Source of the DNA: an uncultured Clostridia bacterium
GTDB lineage: Bacteria; Bacillota; Clostridia; Peptostreptococcales; Anaerovoracaceae
DNA: 6,819 nt
Reading direction: 5' to 3'
NCBI GenBank assembly: GCA_934247125.1
Contig: CAKQIZ010000087.1
Coordinates: forward strand, 1 to 6,819
The notes under the pieces: model-generated
The model's input: only the letters and a program-made list of their open reading frames with translations
Database searches by the model: none
What the model was told of the DNA's origin: nothing
Part shown: positions 5,977 through 6,819 of the stretch, piece after piece
How positions within the stretch are numbered: position 1 is the first letter of the stretch
Layout of the letters: every line of letters begins with the position of its first letter
Position numbers and translations under genes: made by a program

Positions 5977-6819
5977 TTATTTTTTAAGCTCTATTACAAC
6001 TCTTCTGTATGGCTCTTCACCTTCGCTCCTTGTGTTGACGTCAGGATTCTGCTGTAAAGTAGCATGAATTATCTTTCTTTCATAAGGATTCATAGGTTCC
6101 AGTCTGACATATTTTCCTGTCTTTACTACCTTTGCCGCCAGCCTGTTTGCTAACTGTTCAAGAGTCTTCTGCCTTTTTGCTCTGTAATTTTCAGCGTCTA
6201 TAACAACTTTTATATATTGATCTTTGTCTTTGTTTATCACAAGACTCGTAAGATACTGTATAGAATCAAGTGTCTGGCCTCTCTTGCCTATGATAGTGCC
6301 TGAATCCTTGCCATCCATTTCGATATAGACAACATCTTCTCCGGTCTTGACACTGAATCCCAGATTAAGACCCATTTTCTCAGTTATATCCTTGAGAAAA
6401 TCAAGTGCTTCATGTTCTTCAACATCTTTGAGCTTGCTCTTATCTACTACTTCTATATTCAAGCTGCTTTCAGCGAGATCTCTCTTGTGTTCTACTGATT
6501 TCTTTTCGTTTCTGTTTCTGTTTTTTCTGTTTCTTTTATTATTATCCTTAGTATGAGGCCTGTCTTTAAACTTTTCTTTAGGTTTCTGCTCTGCAGCACT
6601 TTCAGAAACAGACTTTACAGCATTTACAGCTGCTTCATCATATATATCATCTGCTGCTTTCTTTTCCTCTGTTTTTTTCTTCTCAACTCTTACTTTTGCA
6701 AGCTTTGAGCCGATACCGAAAAAGCCTTTTGAAGGCTGTTCCAAAACCGTAACCTCAACTTCGTCTCTGGAGCACTTAAGATCCATAAGGGCGAGCTTGA
6801 CCGCTTCTTCAACGTCCAC
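5977..6819 (-). CDS. jag: RNA-binding protein KhpB/Jag (KH-R3H), 5' end cut off by the window edge
   Basis: This is a cytoplasmic RNA-binding protein of the Jag/SpoIIIJ-associated family (KhpB). In streptococci and lactobacilli it pairs with KhpA and affects cell elongation and division. The window shows 280 codons. Seen here: a Jag_N domain (1-46, with SKGFFGIGSKLAKVRV), then a long charged linker (about 47-130) containing a Lys/Arg/Asn-rich stretch at 91-107. A KH domain follows with the GKRG loop (178-181) in SGTIIGKRGQTLDSI, then an R3H domain with Arg248-x3-His252 (ERKIIHATL), ending in YRRVVIELKK. The first visible codon is GTG at the window edge, but family alignment from memory suggests that about 8-10 residues lie outside, so this is probably an internal Val. 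It is longer than the roughly 208-residue B. subtilis Jag because of the linker. yidC/spoIIIJ is the expected upstream neighbour. Confidence 0.96.
   Translation of the reverse strand: MDVEEAVKLALMDLKCSRDEVEVTVLEQPSKGFFGIGSKLAKVRVEKKKTEEKKAADDIYDEAAVNAVKSVSESAAEQKPKEKFKDRPHTKDNNKRNRKNRNRNEKKSVEHKRDLAESSLNIEVVDKSKLKDVEEHEALDFLKDITEKMGLNLGFSVKTGEDVVYIEMDGKDSGTIIGKRGQTLDSIQYLTSLVINKDKDQYIKVVIDAENYRAKRQKTLEQLANRLAAKVVKTGKYVRLEPMNPYERKIIHATLQQNPDVNTRSEGEEPYRRVVIELKK

Overview
The window holds six protein genes, all on the minus strand. From high to low coordinates they are jag/khpB (5' end cut off), mnmE, mnmG, rsmG, a noc-type parB paralogue, and parA/soj (3' end cut off). This is the conserved block that lies next to the replication origin in many Bacillota, where rpmH, rnpA and yidC usually precede jag and a second parB usually follows parA. 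The gene order, the strong AGGAGG ribosome sites, the frequent ATA codons and the Noc-like protein suggest an anaerobic member of Clostridia. The sequence alone does not support a genus.

Region 1 (about 4548-6819) holds jag and mnmE, separated by 55 bp that contain an RNA hairpin. Region 2 (about 1848-4458) holds mnmG and rsmG, which overlap by 11 bp and are probably translationally coupled. A strong intrinsic terminator whose stem begins inside the last codons of rsmG ends this unit. Region 3 (965-1830) is noc, which sits behind that terminator and so probably has its own weak promoter. Region 4 (741-964) is the only sizeable non-coding stretch. It is dense with signals: an AT-rich inverted repeat, a terminator-like hairpin, a perfect 16-bp parS site and a promoter for parA. 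Region 5 is parA, which starts at TTG.

Functionally, MnmE and MnmG form the complex that makes the 5-carboxymethylaminomethyl (or aminomethyl) modification on wobble uridines of tRNA. RsmG methylates 16S rRNA in the 530 loop. Jag/KhpB is a KH-R3H RNA-binding protein. ParA, the parS site and the ParB-family CTPase belong to chromosome segregation and nucleoid occlusion.

I see no undescribed system, mobile element, CRISPR array, tRNA or rRNA. The points most worth a second look are in the noc/parS area. The Noc-like protein has three of the four residues that specify Noc-type DNA binding and lacks the N-terminal membrane-targeting segment of B. subtilis Noc. The parS site next to it sits in a longer palindrome followed by a T-run when read on the minus strand.
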